Source of the DNA: Trematomus loennbergii
Lineage: Eukaryota > Chordata > Actinopteri > Perciformes > Nototheniidae
Direction: 5' to 3'
Assembly: GCA_012861695.1 (NCBI GenBank)
Contig: JAAOOA010000180.1
Coordinates: 310,001 to 374,000 of the forward strand
DNA length: 64,000 nucleotides
The first letter of the stretch is position 1. The number at the start of each line of letters is the position of its first letter. This document shows, one piece after another, positions 45,816-56,249 of the stretch. The notes under the pieces were generated by a model, which worked only from the letters and a program-made list of their open reading frames with translations, did not search any database and had not been told where the DNA came from. The translations under genes were made by a program, and so were the position numbers.

Positions 45816-46270
45816 GTCAGATCACTGGCTGTAGTTCATGTGGTTTTGTACTGTATTTATAATTGATATATTTATAATTCCATCATTTTCCGAGTACAAA
45901 GATATTTTAATAAGTTCACATTTCTTTCTAAATTGCTGAATATTTGACAAGAATAACAGAAAGCAGAGAAAGTAAATGTGTGAGGGGACAGTGTGTGAGC
46001 TTCCACAGACTCTCACTGTGCTCCATGAGTCAGTGAAGATGCTGTCAGTACTGATGAGCTGTGAGGGAGATGAAGGAGGTTCTTCTGATGCATTATCAAT
46101 GCATTTATAGTTATCTACTATTACATTTCTAAAAGTATCTTCATCATTTTTGACATTGGCATCTGAACCCTCTCCAGGTCTGAAAAGATGATGAGACTTT
46201 GAACTATCTCAAGCAGGACCATTGTTCTCTGAACTTACATGATGTGTTCTTTATTCAGACTCTGGTGCTG
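45816..46270. other. intron, nothing notable
   Basis: Intron between LRR exon 1 and the first duplicated LRR unit. No recognised repeat or exon. Confidence 0.5.
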
Positions 46271-46594
46271 CTTCTTTGTAAACTCTGTGATCTTGAGTTG
46301 AATCAGTTTCTGTGGGTTTTGATTTGTCTGGCTGCACATCACGAGTTAGTGTAGAAGGAGCAGAGTTTATGATGTGAAGTCACCACTTTTTATTGAAGGT
46401 GAAGAACGTTGTCTTTCATATTAATGAGAGCTCTTTTCACTTTTTGGATCTTACTGTTTTTAACCTGTCGGGAGTGTCCACTTTATAAACGTCTACATTC
46501 TCTACTTCTCCAGCTATAATCAGATTATTAAACCTTTCATTATTTCAATCAGGAACATTGTTTTCTAAACTTACATCATGTGTTCTTTATTCAG

Positions 46595-46762
46595 TCTGGG
46601 GGCTGCAGGTTGTCAGAGATCAGCTGTTCTGCTCTGATCTCAGCTCTGAAGTCCAACATCCATCTGAGAGATCTGGACCTGAGTGAACGCTCTGAAGGAT
46701 TCAGGAGTGGAGCTGCTGAGAGATCTTCTGGAGAGTCCAGACTGCAGACTGGAGACTCTCAG
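46595..46762 (+). pseudogene. LRR exon 2
   Basis: Encodes [28 protein letters not shown], then loses frame: CTGAGTGAACGC lacks three bases plus one relative to CTGAGTCACAACGC in unit 2. 168 nt. Confidence 0.75.
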
Positions 46763-47659
46763 GTCAGTAAGGGGTCGACTCAGTCTCTGCTGGTTCAGCA
46801 GGATTGTATTGAACACAGGGAGGTGGATGTGTTCCTCTCACTGGGGAATCTCTCCAGTTCCACCTTCCAGGCGTAGCCTAGCTTAGCACAACACATCAGT
46901 GATGTTACCATTTATCTGCAGTTTCTCCTTTTGTTCATCTCATGTTTCTTTTCTTGCGTTCTCCCAAGAACAATATAATGCAAGCTGACAATGCAAAGCC
47001 ACATTTCAGTCAGGAGCAACTTGTTAACAGACACATCCTACTCTGCATAATTCACTCTGATCCTTTAAACACCTGGAATTCATCTTATATTCTCCATCCG
47101 GTTTCTTTTATAAATGATATAATAAACAGATTAATACAGTTAATACACATTTATATCAACATTATTAAACACTAACCAATATTTCAGGTTTTGCTTTTCT
47201 AAATGTTTCTGAAGCTGCATGATGCTCAAACTGACTGAATAGTTTAAACTGAAGATGCTGTGATCTATGTCTCCACTATTCCTAAAATAAATATTCTCTA
47301 TTTATTTTGATCACATTTCTTCTAAATTCATCCTGACTTCTTTGTAAACTCTGTGATCTTGAGTTGAATCAGTTTCTGTGGGTTTTGATTTGTCTGGCTG
47401 CACATCACGAGTTAGTGTAGAAGGAGCAGAGTTTATGATGTGAAGTCACCACTTTTTATTGAAGGTGAAGAACGTTGTCTTTCATATTAATGAGAGCTCT
47501 TTCACTTTTTGGATCTTACTGTTTTTAACCTGTCGGGAGTGTCCACTTTATAAACGTCTACATTCTCTACTTCTCCAGCTATAATCAGATTATTAAACCT
47601 TTCATTATTTCAATCAGGAACATTGTTTTCTAAACTTACATCATGTGTTCTTTATTCAG

Positions 47660-47827
47660 ACTGTGGCTGCAGCTTGTCAGAGATCAGCTGTTCTGCTCTG
47701 ATCTCAGCTCTGAAGTCCAACATCCATCTGAGAGATCTGGACCTGAGTCACAACGCTCTGAAGGATTCAGGAGTGGAGCTGCTGAGAGATCTTCTGGAGA
47801 GCCAGACTGCAGACTGGAGACTCTCAG
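47660..47827 (+). pseudogene. LRR exon 3
   Basis: Encodes [20 protein letters not shown] then [20 protein letters not shown]; frame is lost at GAGAGCCAGACTGC (one base fewer than GAGAGTCCAGACTGC in units 1 and 3). 168 nt. Confidence 0.75.
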
Positions 47828-48621
47828 GTCAGTTCTCCATCTCTATCTTCTGTGCTGAGATGAATATGTGAGAGTTGTGTTGACTCTGAGCTGCAGACAT
47901 CAGGCTGATATGATCCTGATCCTCACTGAGCATCTTAATGCTAAAGTCTACTTTCTTCTTCTGTGGTTTAGCTCATTGACTGTAGCAGAGCTATGTTAAA
48001 GAAAAATCATACTCTGCATAATTCACTGTGATCCTTTAAACACCTGGAATTCATCTTTTATTCTCCGTCATGTTTTAAAATAAATGACATTATAAACACA
48101 TGAATACAATAATTAATATTTCTATTAAAACTAACAAATATGTTCAGTTGTTGCTGTTTCTAACATGTTTCTGAAGCTGCATGATGCTCAACTGACTGAA
48201 TAGTTTACACTGAAGATGCTGTGATCTATGTCTCCACTATTCCTGAAATAAATATTCTCTATTTATTTTGATCACATTTCTTCTAAATTCATCCTGACTT
48301 CTTTGTAAACTCTGTGATCTTGAGTTGAATCAGTTTCTGTGGGTTTTGATTTGTCTGGCTGCACATCACGAGTTAGTGTAGAAGGAGCAGAGTTTATGAT
48401 GTGAAGTCACCACTTTTTATTGAAGGTGAAGAACGTTGTCTTTCATATTAATGAGAGCTCTTTTCACTTTTTGGATCTTACTGTTTTTAACCTGTCGGGA
48501 GAGTCCACTTTATAAACGTCTACATTCTCTACTTCTCCAGCTATAATCAGATTATTAAACCTTTCATTATTTCAATCAGGAACATTGTTTTCTAAACTTA
48601 CATCATGTGTTCTTTATTCAG

Positions 48622-48791
48622 TCTGAGGACTGCAGCTTGTCAGAGATCAGCTGTTCTGCTCTGATCTCAGCTCTGAAGTCCAACATCCATCTGAGAGATC
48701 TGGACCTGAGTCTCAACGCTCTGAAGGATTCAGGAGTGGAGCTGCTGAGAGATCTTCTGGAGAGTCCAGACTGCAGACTGGAGACTCTCAG
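48622..48791 (+). pseudogene. LRR exon 4
   Basis: Open throughout: [20 protein letters not shown] then [20 protein letters not shown] and CRLETLR. 170 nt rather than 171, so its phase disagrees with the preceding splice joint although it agrees with the next exon. Confidence 0.78.
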
Positions 48792-49255
48792 GTCAGTAAG
48801 GGGTCGACTCAGTCTCTGCTGGTTCAGCAGGATTGTATTGAACACAGGGAGGTGGATGTGTTCCTCTCACTGGGGAACCTCTCCAGTTCCACCTTCCAGG
48901 CGTAGCCTAGCTTAGCACAACACATCAGTGATGTTACCATTTATCTGCAGTTTCTCCTTTTGTTCATCTCATGTTTCTTTTCTTGCGTTCTCCCAAGAAC
49001 AATATAATGCAAGCTGACAATGCAAAGCCACATTTCAGTCAGGAGCAACTTGTTAACAGACACATCCTACTCTGCATAATTCACTCTGATCCTTTAAACA
49101 CCTGGAATTCATCTTTTATTCTCCATCCGGTTTTCTTTTATAAATGATATAATAAACAGATTAATACAGTTAATACACATTTATATCAACATTATTAAAC
49201 ACTAACCAATCATTTCAGGTTTGCTTTTATCTTAAAAAAATGTATGAAGCTACAT

Positions 49256-50913
49256 CAGGGTACTCAAATACAAATCTTAAAGGTCCAAAAAAAAATGTCA
49301 ATAAGACAAAGGTCCGTTTATTACGGTCATTCAAACTTTTAAACAATTGCAACAAGATTCTTAACACGAGGTTGCAAAACAAAAATAATCTGTATGCAGC
49401 AGTTTTCATTGTTATTGTGTCTGTGCTTGATCCCTCAGAGTCGCAGTGTGAGCTGCACAGTTATGAATAAAGGCAGCTGCACCCTCTTTCATTCAGCATT
49501 CCCATTATTGCTTTATAAATGTCTTGCCCCCTTGTGTGTCCACTGAGGTTCGTCAGGCCCAACACATCTTCAACAAACTCCCCCTTTGCCTCATCATAAA
49601 AACTCACAAACACCAGCAACTGAGCATTGTCAGTGGTGTCAGTGGACTCATCCACAGCTAAGGAAATGCACTGTGCATTTTGTATTCCATCACAAAGCTG
49701 ATTCATCAATCACCAGCCAGTATTTATGTTCTTCTTGCTGTGGAATCTGAGAGGGGGATTTGCTTGATTTGACCTGTTATTTCCTCTTTTTTGTTTGCCT
49801 TCAAACATGGTCTACATCACTTCAGTCATGCATTCTTTTATACTTCAGTTATTATCCAGTGGAGAGTCCTTACCTACTGGCCTAGTTCAATCAAAGTGGT
49901 TACTTTCTGTTGGCTGGGCAGTGTAGTTTTACACACGGTCTTATTTGACTTTCTCAGGACTTAAAACTGTTTTTTGGGGCAGACCCCCACAAAGAAAAAA
50001 AATATATTTACACACGTAAGGTCATCATCTTAACAGTTTTGTATGCTCATCCGTGAGCAGAGCATCAAGTTGACATGTCTATTACAGCTGAATGCGGCGA
50101 TTACCATTTGTTCAGCAAAATGCCTCACAAACTTATTAAGATCAACAGCTTTAGTGCGTTTTGATTCAATGCTGAGTACAGCCACACTTGACAGTCTCTT
50201 CTCTATCATTGTAGACCGCACCTCATTCCTTCAGTACTTGGGTCCGAAGCTTCTCGTTTTGCGCCGTACCGTTCAAATGAAATCGCCAATCATATTTCCA
50301 CGCTCACGCCAGGGACGGGGGAGGGGTTACAAGACGTGCATCTTGTGCTGCATTCACTTGCACTCGGACATTAGAGACTTTCTCTCATAAATGTCAGATG
50401 AGCCACAACTTTTCTTTCAAAACAAAGCTGCCAACTGGGGTGGCAGCTGGGGTGGCAGGGCCTATTTTTAGGGTGTAGTTGCCACACCATGCCACCCCGG
50501 TAGGTGAAACTAGGCTACTAGCTACAGTACAGATGCAACTAGATGAGCTGTTAACTCTAGCTCTGACTTTTTTTAAACACACACGCATTTTTCCCACCCG
50601 CATTCCGCGAAGACCCGCCCTACTGTGCCTCTGATTCGCAGACTGTTGGTGGGGGGAAAAAACGCTAACGGGATGCTGAATGTGATTGGACCAAAGCGTT
50701 GACAGACACACACAGACAGTGGAACAGTCGTACATGCAGAGCGCTGTTTGCAGTGGACATAGCGGAGAATTTTGACTCGTTGCGTTGTGGCGATGTCTCG
50801 CAGATAACACAGATATACAGATAATACATATGAAAGTATAATTTGCTCAGAGTCCAGAGACAGTTGTGGTTCGGTCCGGATCCGGACCGGAGTCCGGACT
50901 TTGAGGATGCCTG
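49256..50913 (-). mobile_element. hAT element with degraded transposase, inserted in the LRR array
   Basis: Starts CAGGGTACTCAAATAC and ends, inverted, CAGGCATCCTCAAAGTCC; flanked by the 8-bp duplication AGCTACAT (49248-49255, 50914-50921). Minus-strand frames encode ISLAVDESTDTTDNAQLLVF (near 49640) and EKRLSSVAVLSIESKRTKAV (near 50180). The first is the DESTD block of hAT-type transposases of the GTF2IRD2/ZBED-related group. The piece order on the minus strand is rearranged or partly deleted, and most of the core is missing, so it is inactive. Confidence 0.8.
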
Positions 50914-51361
50914 AGCTACATGATGCTCAAACTGACTGAATAGTTTAAACTGAAGATGCTGTGATCTATGTCTCCACTATTCCTAAAATAAATATTCTCT
51001 ATTTATTTTGATCACATTTCTTCTAAATTCATCCTGACTTCTTTGTAAACTCTGTGATCTTGAGTTGAATCAGTTTCTGTGGGTTTTGATTTGTCTGGCT
51101 GCACATCACGAGTTAGTGTAGAAGGAGCAGAGTTTATGATGTGAAGTCACCACTTTTTATTGAAGGTGAAGAACGTTGTCTTTCATATTAATGAGAGCTC
51201 TTTTCACTTTTTGGATCTTACTGTTTTTAACCTGTCGGGAGTGTCCACTTTATAAACGTCTACATTCTCTACTTCTCCAGCTATAATCAGATTATTAAAC
51301 CTTTAATTATTTTAATCAGGAACATTGTTTTCTAAACTTACATCATGTGTTCTTTATTCAG

Positions 51362-51532
51362 TCTGGATAGGTGCAGTTTGTCAGAGATCAGCTGTTCTGC
51401 TCTGGCCTCAGCTCTGAAGTCCAACATCCATCTGAGAGTTCTGAACCTGAGTCCCAACTCTCTGAAGGATTCAGGAGTGGAGCTGCTGAGAGATCTTCTG
51501 GAGTCTCCAGACTGCAGACTGGAGACTCTCAG
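51362..51532 (+). CDS. LRR exon 5
   Basis: 171 nt, open: [56 protein letters not shown]. Begins with one base and ends with two, in phase with LRR exon 4 and the following short exon. This is the best-preserved unit of the array. Confidence 0.78.
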
Positions 51533-51800
51533 GTCAGTAAGGGTCGACTCAGTCTCTGCTGGTTCAGCAGGATTGTATTGAACACAGGGAGGTGGATGTG
51601 TTCCTCTCACTGGGGAATCTCTCCAGTTCCACCTTCCAGGCGTAGCCTAGCTTAGCACAACACATCAGTGATGTTACCATGTATCTGCAGTTTCTCCTTT
51701 TGTTCATCTCATGTTTCTTTTCTTGCGTTCTCCCAAGAACAATATAATGCAAGCTGACAATGCAAAGCCACATTTCAGTCAGGAGCAACTTGTTAACAGA

Positions 51801-52036
51801 CACATTTTACAGTTAAAAAGTTAGTCTGTTAGTTTTTTCTATGAAGTTGTTTTGTTCCTGGACTAATGCCTAGTGAACTCTGTAATGCAGCTGAGAGCTG
51901 TGGCAGTCAGTCGTAGTGTTTGCAGAGAGGATATGATGGGATGTGAAGCATTGGATCAGGACTCTGAAGCTGACTCAAAGAACAAACACTTATTTTAACT
52001 TGATCTAAAACTGTTGGATTGTGTTCATCCCTACAG
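51801..52036. other. intron, nothing notable
   Basis: Unique intron sequence leading to CATCCCTACAG, the acceptor of the short terminal exon. Confidence 0.5.
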
Positions 52037-52080
52037 GATCGGAGGAGGAGAGACGATCAGAGCCAAGATCCAGAAGAAAT
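52037..52080 (+). CDS. short terminal exon of the NLRC3-like gene
   Basis: 44 nt between CCCTACAG and GTGAGT, encoding IGGGETIRAKIQKK with one base at each end. The next acceptor (CTTCCAG, 52647) adds two residues and a TGA (52651-52653). No B30.2/SPRY exon, which many fish NLRC3-like genes carry at this end, was found downstream. Confidence 0.6.
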
Positions 52081-52653
52081 GTGAGTATTGAACTCATATC
52101 CTCCAAATATATCCAAACTATCGTACATGCAATCAAATCATAGGTAATATATGCATCACTTGATGAAATCTGTGCCTCCGTTTATGTCTAACATAATAAA
52201 TGTTTAACTATTAAATAATAAAGCTCAAAGAGTGTCTTTAAACAGGCGGTTCTAACGAGTGGCTAAATTCATAATAACGTCGTCACGCTGATCACGGAGA
52301 AACTCATCTCCTCATTGGCTGTGATGTTAAGTCATGTGACTGTGATGGAGTTCCTCTATAGCCTGATGCTAGCTTTTCACTTGTGTGAAAGAACAGGTAT
52401 TGGATGTACACAACTCAAAAAATGTATAAACACCATAGGGTAATCGCTTTTTGACATTTGAATAAGGAAATGTTACAATGATATATTTTAAATAAATAAA
52501 CCCACCGCTGGGAAAGCTGAGGAATATAAATATCTCTGTGAACATCACATTGAACTTGTGTCTAACTTATTAGTCATGTGTTAAGAGATCTCTGTTCAAA
52601 GTGATTGTTGGTTATATAACTAGAGTATTCCCCTGTTTATCTTCCAGCTCCAT

Positions 52654-53170
52654 GAGGGGATATTGTTAACCACCAGGCAGCGCATTCAGACCCGTCATCC
52701 TGCATCTGGTTCGTTTCCTGACATTTCTGTCCCTCAAGTCTTTGGAAACAGTCAGAAGAGCGTCTACGGAGAACACGAAGAACAGTTTTAAATGATGACA
52801 TGTTGCGTTAATCACCCCGACTGCATTAATCACACGTGACTATTTTTCACTCATGTTCCTGGTAATACCTTACACTCAGTAATAGCTCTAACAAGTTTTC
52901 TTCATAAACCTAGTCTAACTGCAGTTCAATCAGGAGAGACTTCATTTTGTTTAAAGAACATTATTGACACATGCCATATGATAAATGTTAAGTCTTTGGC
53001 GATTAGACCCGATCCTGAAATGGTATATCTAAAGGGGGAAATGCAGCCGTGAGCATATAGGGAACCCCCCGGGGTCTAGACACTGGTGATGATGATGAAG
53101 ATCTGGATTTGATGAGGAGATGGGATGAAGAGGAGGTGTGATGAGGTCTTTGGATTAGCTCTCCTGCACT
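52654..53170. other. probable 3' UTR and flank
   Basis: After the predicted stop there is a purine-rich stretch (GTCTACGGAGAACACGAAG) and AT-rich sequence, with no clear AATAAA within 300 bp. No other exon is seen. Confidence 0.4.
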
Positions 53171-53179
53171 GGATGTGAT

Positions 53180-53450
53180 GAAAGGAGGTGGATGGGGAGG
53201 AGGTGGATGGGGAGGAGGTGGATGAAGAGGAGGTGGATGGGGGGGAGGCGGATGGGAGGAGGCGGATGGGAGGAGGTGGATGGGGAGGAGGCGGATAGGG
53301 AGGAGGTGGATGGGAGGAGGTGGATGGGAGGAGGTGGATGGGGAGGAGCTGGATGGGGAGGAGGTGGATGGGGAGGAGCTGGATGGGGAGGAGGTGGATG
53401 GGGAGGAGGCGGATGGGGGGGAGGCGGATAGGGAGGTGGATGGGGAGGAG
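53180..53450. repeat. GGATGGGGAGGAGGT minisatellite
   Basis: About 18 units of 15 bp (GATGGGGAGGAGGTG and AGGAGGCGGATGG variants). Because the unit is a multiple of three, all frames stay open; the proline/serine-rich minus-strand and glycine-rich plus-strand frames are artefacts. Confidence 0.9.
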
Positions 53451-54095
53451 GCGGCGGCAGCATGAACACCTGAAATCACAGCTGACTGCAGGAGAGAGGA
53501 GAACCATTTTAAAGTTTGGCTGCAGCACGCTGATTGGCTGCTGGAGAATGAGGTGAAATGTAATAGGTTAAAGAGAACGCCCGTGATGAGCTGATTATAA
53601 GCAGCTGCAGAGTGAATGTATATATACCCAGTCTTCCTGAAGAAACTTGCGCTGAGCTTCATTGAGTAACATTTCCATGGAGTAGAAAGATATTCAACAC
53701 CAAGAAGCACATGATGGCGTTTTTCAGTGTCTGACAGGCTGTGTGACTTTTTATTTTATTATAATTTCTTTTTTTAATCTTTAATACATTTGTATGCATG
53801 CTTTAGTCAACATTAATCTGTCTCCGGCTCTTTTCTGCTGTAACAATGTACATGTCCCCTCTGTGGGACTAATAAAGGGATTCTGATTCTGATCTGAATG
53901 TTATTATCACATGTTTTGAATGCATCTAGTTTGAGATGAATCACCTGACTATATGGACAGAGACAGCATGAAGCTTTCACTCCTGAGGGGACTGACAACA
54001 ACAAATACCCAACTACCACACCCGGGCAGAGATAATACATTTACAGTTGGTATCAATGTTTGATATCCTGATGGTAAACCTTTCTTATCTTAAAG
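53451..54095. other. no gene seen; short retroposon tail
   Basis: Contains GTCCCCTCTGTGGGACTAAT plus AAAGGGATTCTGATTCTGAT (about 53855-53905), a fish retroposon 3' tail with a TTCTGA repeat. Otherwise unique. Confidence 0.45.
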
Positions 54096-54435
54096 GTCAC
54101 CTATCATGTTATTTGTAGGCAATAGCATAGGTCTCAGATATATAAAATATATAAAAAACATGTCTATGAAGTGTTTTGCTCAAAATACCAAACAGATCAC
54201 CCATTCTAGCCATGCCTCATATCCCTCTATTTCACTTCCTGTTTCTAAAGTGCTGATTTGGGTAAAAAGCTTTAAAAAATAAAATGTTTTGATAAAAAAT
54301 AAAAAGGAGGGGGCTGAGCTCATGCGGGACCCGGCAGCTACTGTCTAAACCAGTGGTCCCCAAACTAAGGCCCGCGGGCCGGATACGGCCCGCCTCCACA
54401 TTTGGCCCGGCCCCTGAACAATACCAGAGACGCAT

Positions 54436-54476
<41 letters not shown>

Positions 54477-54830
54477 CAGTCTTGCCACGCGAATCCTAGA
54501 CTAGCCCCTGTCAAATAGAACGGAATAATGGCAAAAAGGTTAGGTAAGAGAAAAATTGATTCAGAATGCAGGGTATTTAACCTGCAGTGGTCAAACGATT
54601 ATTTATTTATTAGTGTGGCTTTCTGGAAAACAATAAATGTTTACGTTTAGGCACCCCTGCGATCGTCACACTTTTTCTGTTACAAACTGACCCCGGCCCC
54701 CATCAGAGAAGGGAAAAGTTATGTGGCCCTCACAGGAAAAAGTTTGGGGACCCCTGGTCTAAACTAAATACTGCCGTGATGAAACACCATATCATGGATT
54801 ATCAAGGATTATTTCTGAGACAGAACACAA
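54096..54830. mobile_element. TTAA-type MITE, copy interrupted by a hAT MITE
   Basis: TTAA is followed by AGGTCACCTATCATG (54091 on). Sequence matches 23451-23760 (AATAGCATAGGTCTCAGATA, CCATTCTAGCCATGCC), with a hAT insertion at 54351-54756, then resumes ACTGCCGTGATGAAACACC and ATCATGGATTATCAAGGATT. Truncated at the right. Confidence 0.65.
54351..54756. mobile_element. hAT-type MITE with CAGTGGTCCCCAAACT ends
   Basis: 406 bp, ends CAGTGGTCCCCAAACT and AGTTTGGGGACCCCTG, flanked by GTCTAAAC (54343-54350, 54757-54764). It contains GGCCCGCGGGCC palindromes and a 37-T run (about 54440-54476). Typical of Charlie-like hAT MITEs. Confidence 0.85.
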
Positions 54831-55155
54831 ACACATTATACACTTTTGAAATATTGCCTCACTAAGGATGTGAGGAGATGACAAAGAAGAATAAAGGCAT
54901 GTTCCAAAGTCCAAGAGGATCTAAAAGTGAAGACCAACTTTGAAGGAATGTTTTGTGTAATTAGTCTCTTGCATTAAAGAGTATCTTTCAAAAGCAGACC
55001 ATCATCTCACCTCACCAACATCTCCTGGAGATAGTTAGAGAGATAAAATCTCATTTGCAATGCTGACCTGCCAAGAAGGCAGCAACGTTACACATAACAC
55101 AAACATGTAAAATACAGAGAACACAACTAAGTAAACAAAAAGAGGCAAGCAGTCA

Positions 55156-55375
55156 CTACATTGTGCACATTAGGACAGTAAGAAAGGTACAATACTTATT
55201 ACTGCAAGAGCAGCTGGTGGTGAGGACTTCAGACAACTTCAATTTAAAACAGGCTGCAGGGACAAGTGCCCTCAGTTTGAGGCGTGACTGAAGGTCTTTC
55301 CAAGACCAAGGACCATGATGAAAAAGACTCCTTTTTCCAGCCTCAGTCCGCACGGCAGGAACCTGGACCCGTATC
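55156..55375 (-). mobile_element. LINE C-terminal fragment
   Basis: A minus-strand frame encodes SLFHHGPWSWKDLQSRLKLR then ALVPAACFKLKLSEVLT, the C-terminal block of a fish LINE reverse transcriptase, similar in form to 34840-34970. No catalytic motif, no clear ends. Confidence 0.5.
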
Positions 55376-56010
55376 AGGCACTGGGTCTGAGGTCGTAAGA
55401 GTCACAAACTGGAGCCAATCTGTCACATATAGAGAGTGGAAGCTTACCTAAAATGGCTTCATACATTAATAACAACCATGCAACGTAGCATGTAAAACAC
55501 CGCCTTGCACTTCATTGGAGATTAAAAAGATGAATATTTAATATTCCATTCCTCTCATACTTATGTATATCATATCCTGCTTTATATTTTGTTACTGTAC
55601 ATTTGTAATTCAACATGTATATTTTCTACTTCTGTTTTTTAATGCTATTGTATTTCTATTGAGATGTTTACATTTTGGATTGTTTATTTATACTCTTTTG
55701 ATTTGTATTGAACAATGCCATGTCTCTGTATGCTGCTGCAACGCAGAATCTATCTTATCTTAGAAAATAAAGAATATACACGTCTTTTAATAGAAAATAA
55801 AGACCTTAAAAAGCAGAAAGTACACATTTATAGGAGGGTACAGGAGAATGCATGTTATGATTGTGATTTCTTATGATTTCAGGAGGTTCATTTAACCTGA
55901 GTGAATGTAGGTAAGGCTGCCAGATGTTATAGAAATGGTCAGATTTGTAGAACATTATTAAAGATATTCCAGGGAAACCAACTCAAATATAGTTTAGTGA
56001 GAAGGGCCCT
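55376..56010. other. no gene seen
   Basis: AT-rich sequence; a 66-codon hydrophobic frame at 55563 has no start context or homology that I recognise. Confidence 0.4.
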
Positions 56011-56246
56011 CATCTTTAGTCCTTTGTATTAATATATATGTCCTAGCAGCTAGAGTAAGGACAGTATATCATCTTTAGTCCTTTGTATTAATATATATGT
56101 CCTAGCAGCTAGAGTAAGGACAGCATATCATCTTTAGTCCTTTGTATTCATATATATGTCCTAGCAGCTAGAGTAAGGACAGTATATCATCTTTAGTCCT
56201 TTGTATTCATATATATGTCCTAGCAGCTAGAGTAAGGACAGCATAT
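56011..56246. repeat. 59-bp minisatellite, four units
   Basis: Exact 59-bp period: CATCTTTAGTCCTTTGTATT, then (A/C)ATATATATGTCCTAGCAGC, then TAGAGTAAGGACAG(T/C)ATAT. Units start at 56011, 56070, 56129 and 56188. Two alternating variants (TTAAT/TTCAT, AGTAT/AGCAT) suggest duplication of pairs. No spacers, so not CRISPR. Confidence 0.92.
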
Positions 56247-56249
56247 CAT

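Larger units (their letters stand above)
46271..51800 (+). repeat. tandem array of four LRR-exon units
   Basis: Units begin at about 46271, 47337, 48299 and 51039 (CTTCTTTGTAAACTCTGTGA). Each has about 320 bp of conserved intron, one LRR exon ending CTCAG|GTCAGT, and conserved downstream intron (CTTAGCACAACACATCAGTG in units 1, 3 and 4). Unit 2 has a different sequence just after its exon. Unit 3 is lengthened by a 1.66-kb hAT insertion. Intron sequence is as conserved as exon sequence, which indicates recent duplication or gene conversion of exon-plus-intron blocks. Confidence 0.88.
36637..52652 (+). pseudogene. NLRC3-like gene (RING-FISNA-NACHT-LRR), decayed copy
   Basis: A 16-kb locus with exons at about 36637-36736, 37187-37291, 42509-42744 (RING), 43359-45216 (FISNA-NACHT), 45652-45815, 46595-46762, 47660-47827, 48622-48791 and 51362-51532 (LRR), 52037-52080, and a last exon from 52648 with stop at 52653. 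Phases agree across the N-terminal exons through NACHT and at the terminal exons. Fish NLRC3-like proteins are cytosolic sensors: FISNA and NACHT bind nucleotide and oligomerise, LRRs are the sensor surface, and here a RING would add a ubiquitin-ligase module. The NACHT exon changes frame four times, the first exon and several LRR exons have indels, and a LINE and a hAT element sit in introns. The 1,190-codon pol frame elsewhere in the window is clean, so sequencing error alone is a poor explanation. Most likely a pseudogene or decaying paralogue. Confidence 0.8.

Noticed and set aside
48618..48845. Minus-strand frames opposite LRR exons (also near 51338-51610)
   Set aside because: Shadows of conserved plus-strand LRR exons that have splice sites and family motifs.
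53003..53710. 235-codon minus-strand Pro/Ser-rich frame and antisense Gly/Trp-rich frames
   Set aside because: A 15-bp minisatellite keeps all frames open; the composition is explained entirely by the array.
56011..56246. Possible CRISPR-like array
   Set aside because: Units are contiguous 59-bp tandem repeats with no spacers, in a vertebrate genome.
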